Source: Gemmatimonadota bacterium
GTDB lineage: Bacteria; Gemmatimonadota; Gemmatimonadetes; Gemmatimonadales; Gemmatimonadaceae
DNA: 10,408 bases
Direction: 5' to 3'
NCBI GenBank assembly: GCA_003142495.1
Contig: PLMM01000133.1
Location: 1-10,408, forward strand
The notes under the pieces are model-generated. The model saw only the letters and a list, made by a program, of their open reading frames with translations. It was not told the DNA's origin and searched no databases. The translations under genes were made by a program, and so were the position numbers. Below are positions 7,714 through 10,408 of the stretch, one piece after another (positions within the stretch are counted from its first letter, which is position 1; every line of letters begins with the position of its first letter).

Positions 7714-7880
7714 GGTGATTCTCGCTCCGTTGTCGGATCTCGCGACAACATACGCGCTCGCGAGGTCCGGGGGCAGGATGGCGCGCGACGACGGGTGCGC
7801 TGGCGCTCCCCGATTGCCGGGCGCAATATGCGATGGTCGAACGCATCGCTCACTCCCTCGCCAGCGCCGAGCTTTCCATC
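7714..7880. promoter_or_regulatory. Divergent intergenic control region with inverted repeat
   Basis: This stretch separates the minus-strand operon from the plus-strand CocE-type hydrolase and must hold promoters for both. It contains a perfect inverted repeat, GTTGTCG (7729-7735) and CGACAAC (7743-7749), with a 7-nt spacer, directly upstream of the operon RBS. A -10-like TATGTT on the minus strand (complement of 7747-7752) overlaps the distal arm; no good -35 hexamer was seen at the right distance. A regulator bound here could block operon transcription, or the repeat could fold in the leader RNA. For the plus-strand gene only a weak AATAT stretch near 7825 was seen. Promoter assignments are inference. 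Confidence 0.35.
7725..7728 (-). promoter_or_regulatory. Ribosome binding site deciding the creatininase GTG start
   Basis: On the minus strand this reads GGAG and is followed by CGAG, lying 7-11 nt upstream of GTG 7713. It is the only good Shine-Dalgarno in the operon and supports the GTG over the ATG at 7698. The downstream genes, which start inside the preceding stop codon, have only weak purine-rich stretches. Confidence 0.5.
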
Positions 7881-9980
7881 ATGATGAGTTACCGCCTGGC
7901 GCGCTCGAGTCGCGCGCGTGCGTGTTTCGCGATCCTCGCCCTTGGCTGCGTGGCGGCACGCGCTCCCCGAGCGAGCACACCGTCGCTCGCCGGCGACTGG
8001 GATGTCTACCTCGCGCGAGGGTCGGTGGCGCGCCCCGGCTTCGAAGGGTGGCGGCGCATGGGCTACGCGCACTTCGGCGCGAACGACTCGGGGCTGGCGG
8101 GGTCGATCAACCGGCGAACCGGGGAGCCAATTCTGGCGGTCACGCACGTGGACGTCAAGGCTGACTCAGTGATGCTGCGCGGCGCGGGGAACCAGGCCAT
8201 CGACGCGAGCTGGCACGGCGACACGCTCGCGGGGGTGATGCTGGCGGATGGCAAGCCAGCGGGGCAGCGCATTCGTCTGGTGCAGAGGAGTACGCCGTTC
8301 GTGGCAGAGCAGAACTATCTGTTGTGGCCTGGTGCAGTGTCGGACTCACAGTACGCGGTTACCGAGGACACGCTCGTGTTCATGCGCACACGCGATGGGG
8401 CGAAGCTCGCGAGCTTCATCGCGCGCCCCGTGGGAAAAGGACCGTTCGGCGTCTCGCTGCAGCGCACGCCGTACACGCGCATTCTGCATCCGGCCGGTGA
8501 GTACTGGGCATCGCGCGGCTACATCTTCGTCGCGCAGCACGTGCGCGGGCGCGATGTCTCGGACGGCAACGATTTCGGCGACTACGACACCGACGTGCGC
8601 GACGGATACGATGCCGTCGAGTGGGCGGCGAAGCTTCCCGGTGCCAATGGGCGCGTGGGGCTTATCGGGCACTCGGACGAGGGACGGCTCGCGTGGTACG
8701 CCGCGGTGAGCGCGCCGCCGCATCTCGCGGCGATGGCTCCGTCCGCAGCGACCAGCGATCCGTGGCGCATCGTGCCGTACGAGGACATGGTCTTCTCGCC
8801 GATCAACGTCGACTGGGTGTGTCTCATGCGCGCGCGCACGCTGCAGAACACGAACGAGCTCGACATCAGCACCGAGCTTGGTACTCTGCCGCTGAGCGAT
8901 CTCCCGCAGCGGCTCGGCTGCGGCGACGTCGCGCTGTGGGACAGGTGGCTCGCGCATCCCACGCTCGACGCGTATTGGCGCGCGCATGCGGTGACGACGA
9001 ACATCGCGAAGGTGAGGGCGCCGGTGCTGCAGATCGCCGGGTGGTACGACGACTCGCGCGGGCCGATCGACTACACCAATGCGCTGCTCGCGGTGCCGGG
9101 ACATCCGTTCGTGCGGCTCGTGATGGGCCCCGGCGCGCACAAGGGCGTCGACTACGTGGCGGGCGAGTTCGGCCCGCAGTCGCGCGTGGAGACTCGGCGC
9201 CTCCAGCTTCGCTGGTTCGATCACTACCTGCTAGGCAAGGACAACGGCGTCGACCGAGAGCCACCATTCGACGACTTTGTGTTCGGCGACAACACGTGGC
9301 GCAAGGAGGCGGCGTGGCCGCTCGCGCGCGCGGTGCCGACCAACTGGTATTTCTCCTCGGGCGGCAAGGCGAACACGAGCGGCGGAGATGGCGTGATCGA
9401 CACGATCGCGCCGAGTGGCGCGGCGGCTGACACCTTCACGTACGACCCCGCGAAGCCGACGCCTTTCCTGATCGACTCGCGCGAGCTCGAGACGTCGCTC
9501 AATGAGGATTACACGGCGCTCAATGCGTCACGGCACGACGCGTTGGTATTCACGTCCAAGCCACTCACGAAACCCATCGAGGTGACCGGCCAGATGTCGG
9601 CGACGCTCTGGGCGGCGACAGATGCGCACGACACCGACTGGATCGTGATGCTGCTCGACGTCTTTCCCGACGGACATGCGCAGCGCGTGCAGGATGGGAT
9701 CGTGCGCGCGCGCTTCCGAAAGGGCTATGAGAAGGAGGTGCCGCTCGTGCTCGGAAGCGTGGAGAAGTACGACATCGATCTTTGGTTCACATCTCGCGTG
9801 TTCGAGCCCGGCCACAGACTCAGAGTGACTGTGTCGTCGGCATTGTTTCCGAAGTACGATCGCAACTTGAATACGGGCGGGAACAACGAACGCGACAGCA
9901 CTTTCGTGGTCGCGCATCAGCGGCTCGTGCACGATGCGACGCATCCGTCGCACGTGATGCTGCCGATAGTGCCGCGCTAG
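7881..9980 (+). CDS. Exported CocE/NonD family alpha/beta hydrolase (S15-like)
   Basis: Secreted or periplasmic serine hydrolase of the X-Pro dipeptidyl-peptidase/cocaine esterase type, 699 residues, cleaving an acyl ester or peptide-like bond. Signal peptide first (MMSYRLARSSRARACF, hydrophobic core); Cys23 in ALGC is an imperfect lipobox, and AARA at 25-28 is an alternative cleavage site. Next comes a roughly 100-residue beta-rich domain beginning LAGDWDVY, then the catalytic domain from about residue 120. Tyr198 in RTPYTR matches the oxyanion Tyr of CocE. The nucleophile is Ser265 in GHSDEG, the acid Asp390/391 in GWYDD, and the His His420 in GAHKG. A C-terminal jelly-roll domain (about 470-690) includes GQMSATLW and ends near NTGGN. 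The start at 7881 was chosen because it places Met just before the signal peptide; Met at 7833 (16 residues longer) and 7884 are possible, none with a clear RBS. Natural substrate unknown. Confidence 0.9.
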   Translation: MMSYRLARSSRARACFAILALGCVAARAPRASTPSLAGDWDVYLARGSVARPGFEGWRRMGYAHFGANDSGLAGSINRRTGEPILAVTHVDVKADSVMLRGAGNQAIDASWHGDTLAGVMLADGKPAGQRIRLVQRSTPFVAEQNYLLWPGAVSDSQYAVTEDTLVFMRTRDGAKLASFIARPVGKGPFGVSLQRTPYTRILHPAGEYWASRGYIFVAQHVRGRDVSDGNDFGDYDTDVRDGYDAVEWAAKLPGANGRVGLIGHSDEGRLAWYAAVSAPPHLAAMAPSAATSDPWRIVPYEDMVFSPINVDWVCLMRARTLQNTNELDISTELGTLPLSDLPQRLGCGDVALWDRWLAHPTLDAYWRAHAVTTNIAKVRAPVLQIAGWYDDSRGPIDYTNALLAVPGHPFVRLVMGPGAHKGVDYVAGEFGPQSRVETRRLQLRWFDHYLLGKDNGVDREPPFDDFVFGDNTWRKEAAWPLARAVPTNWYFSSGGKANTSGGDGVIDTIAPSGAAADTFTYDPAKPTPFLIDSRELETSLNEDYTALNASRHDALVFTSKPLTKPIEVTGQMSATLWAATDAHDTDWIVMLLDVFPDGHAQRVQDGIVRARFRKGYEKEVPLVLGSVEKYDIDLWFTSRVFEPGHRLRVTVSSALFPKYDRNLNTGGNNERDSTFVVAHQRLVHDATHPSHVMLPIVPR

Positions 9981-10029
9981 AGCCACCGACCGCGCATCAG
10001 CGCTCTGCGCGCCGATCGGCCACGCCCCA

Positions 10030-10057
10030 GCGAATTCGTGCTACTCGTCGAATTCGC
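10030..10057. terminator. Candidate bidirectional terminator hairpin between convergent genes
   Basis: GCGAATTCG (10030-10038) and CGAATTCGC (10049-10057) form a perfect 9-bp inverted repeat with a 10-nt loop, in the 110-base gap between the CocE-type gene and the cupin gene, which converge. No T-run follows on either strand, so it is not a textbook intrinsic terminator. Its position between two stops makes termination or transcript-end protection the simplest reading. A weaker pair, CGCGCA (9991-9996) with TGCGCG (10006-10011), lies just upstream, and a self-palindrome GCCGATCGGC lies at 10011-10020. Confidence 0.4.
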
Positions 10058-10090
10058 CTCGTGGCCGGTCACCCGCGAGTAGCCCGTCGA

Positions 10091-10408
10091 TCATTCCGTC
10101 GTCTTGCCGTCGAAGTGCTCAGTGTCCGCCTCGGCGTCGGCGCGAGTGCGATGGACGACGCCGTCCCGATGATTCGGCGGCGAATAGATCGTATACAGCT
10201 TCATAGGAACGGTGCCGGTGTTGACGATGTTGTGATTCGTTCCGGCTGGTACGAGCACCGCGAAGCCGGGCTTGATCGCCGAGCGAACGCCGTCGAGCAC
10301 CGCCTCCCCCGTTCCTTCCTCTACGCGAAAAAACTGGTCGAGATGATGCACTTCCGCACCAATCTCCTCCTTGGGTTTCAACGCCATGACGACGAGCTGG
10401 CAGTTCTT
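10091..10408 (-). CDS. Small cupin domain protein, 5' end outside the window
   Basis: Single-domain cupin, a metal-binding beta-barrel of about 130 residues in this family; the last 105 residues are visible. The frame is open to the right edge (KNCQLVVMALKP), so Met at 10387 is internal, not the start. Cupin motif 1 reads GAEVHHLDQFFRVEEG, with the two His, the Gln and a Glu of the metal site. Motif 2, GFAVLVPAGTNHNIVN, matches the consensus G-x5-P-x-G-x2-H-x3-N exactly. The tail YTIYSPPNHRDG and the end EHFDGKTTE are characteristic of a widespread stand-alone cupin group of unknown substrate. It converges on the CocE-type gene and lies 110 bases from it. Its function, whether isomerase, dioxygenase or binding protein, cannot be assigned. 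Confidence 0.9.
   Translation of the reverse strand, partial: KNCQLVVMALKPKEEIGAEVHHLDQFFRVEEGTGEAVLDGVRSAIKPGFAVLVPAGTNHNIVNTGTVPMKLYTIYSPPNHRDGVVHRTRADAEADTEHFDGKTTE

Noticed and set aside
8346..9224. 292-residue minus-strand open frame inside the CocE-type gene.
   Set aside because: Arg/His-rich antisense reading with no domain; the plus strand encodes catalytic motifs throughout this interval.
10031..10056. Two GAATTC (EcoRI) sites as a sign of cloning or adaptor contamination.
   Set aside because: The surrounding sequence has genomic composition and continues into genuine convergent genes; two six-base sites alone are not evidence of an artefact.
10091..10387. Cupin as a complete 98-residue gene starting at Met 10387.
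   Set aside because: The frame stays open to the window edge with family-like sequence (QLVVMALKP) before that Met, so the gene is cut by the window boundary.

Overview
The window is visibly GC-rich, with dense coding on both strands and frequent GTG starts. The exported hydrolases have short signal peptides ending in Ala-Ala-Arg-Ala-type sites. This fits a free-living bacterium with a large peptide-scavenging repertoire; Gemmatimonadota is my best guess from the style of the genes, with Acidobacteria or another GC-rich Gram-negative group as alternatives. No rRNA, tRNA, CRISPR, insertion sequence or phage gene was seen.

Layout from left to right. (1) 5-1432 (+): exported M20 metallopeptidase. 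(2) 1587-2351 (+): classical SDR oxidoreductase, probably NADP-dependent. (3) 2375-7713 (-): a tight five-gene operon, read from right to left: creatininase-family amidohydrolase, ketopantoate-reductase-like dehydrogenase, SDR oxidoreductase (probably NAD-dependent), cytosolic M20 dipeptidase, and APC-family amino-acid permease. Three of its four junctions are 4-nt stop/start overlaps and the fourth is a 14-nt gap. (4) 7714-7880: divergent control region with a perfect 7-bp inverted repeat next to the operon's ribosome binding site. (5) 7881-9980 (+): exported CocE/NonD-type alpha/beta hydrolase with an extra N-terminal domain. (6) 9981-10090: convergent intergenic stretch with a 9-bp-arm hairpin. 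(7) 10091 to the right edge (-): cupin gene whose 5' end lies outside the window.

How the genes may work together: the permease would bring in an amino-acid-like or small amide compound. The creatininase-family enzyme and the dipeptidase would each hydrolyse a C-N bond, and the two dehydrogenases would oxidise or reduce the products. This set does not match a catabolic pathway I can name, and active-site differences in the ketopantoate-reductase homologue argue against simple pantothenate biosynthesis. The flanking exported M20 peptidase and CocE-type hydrolase could feed the region with breakdown products, but they are separate transcription units and that link is inference.
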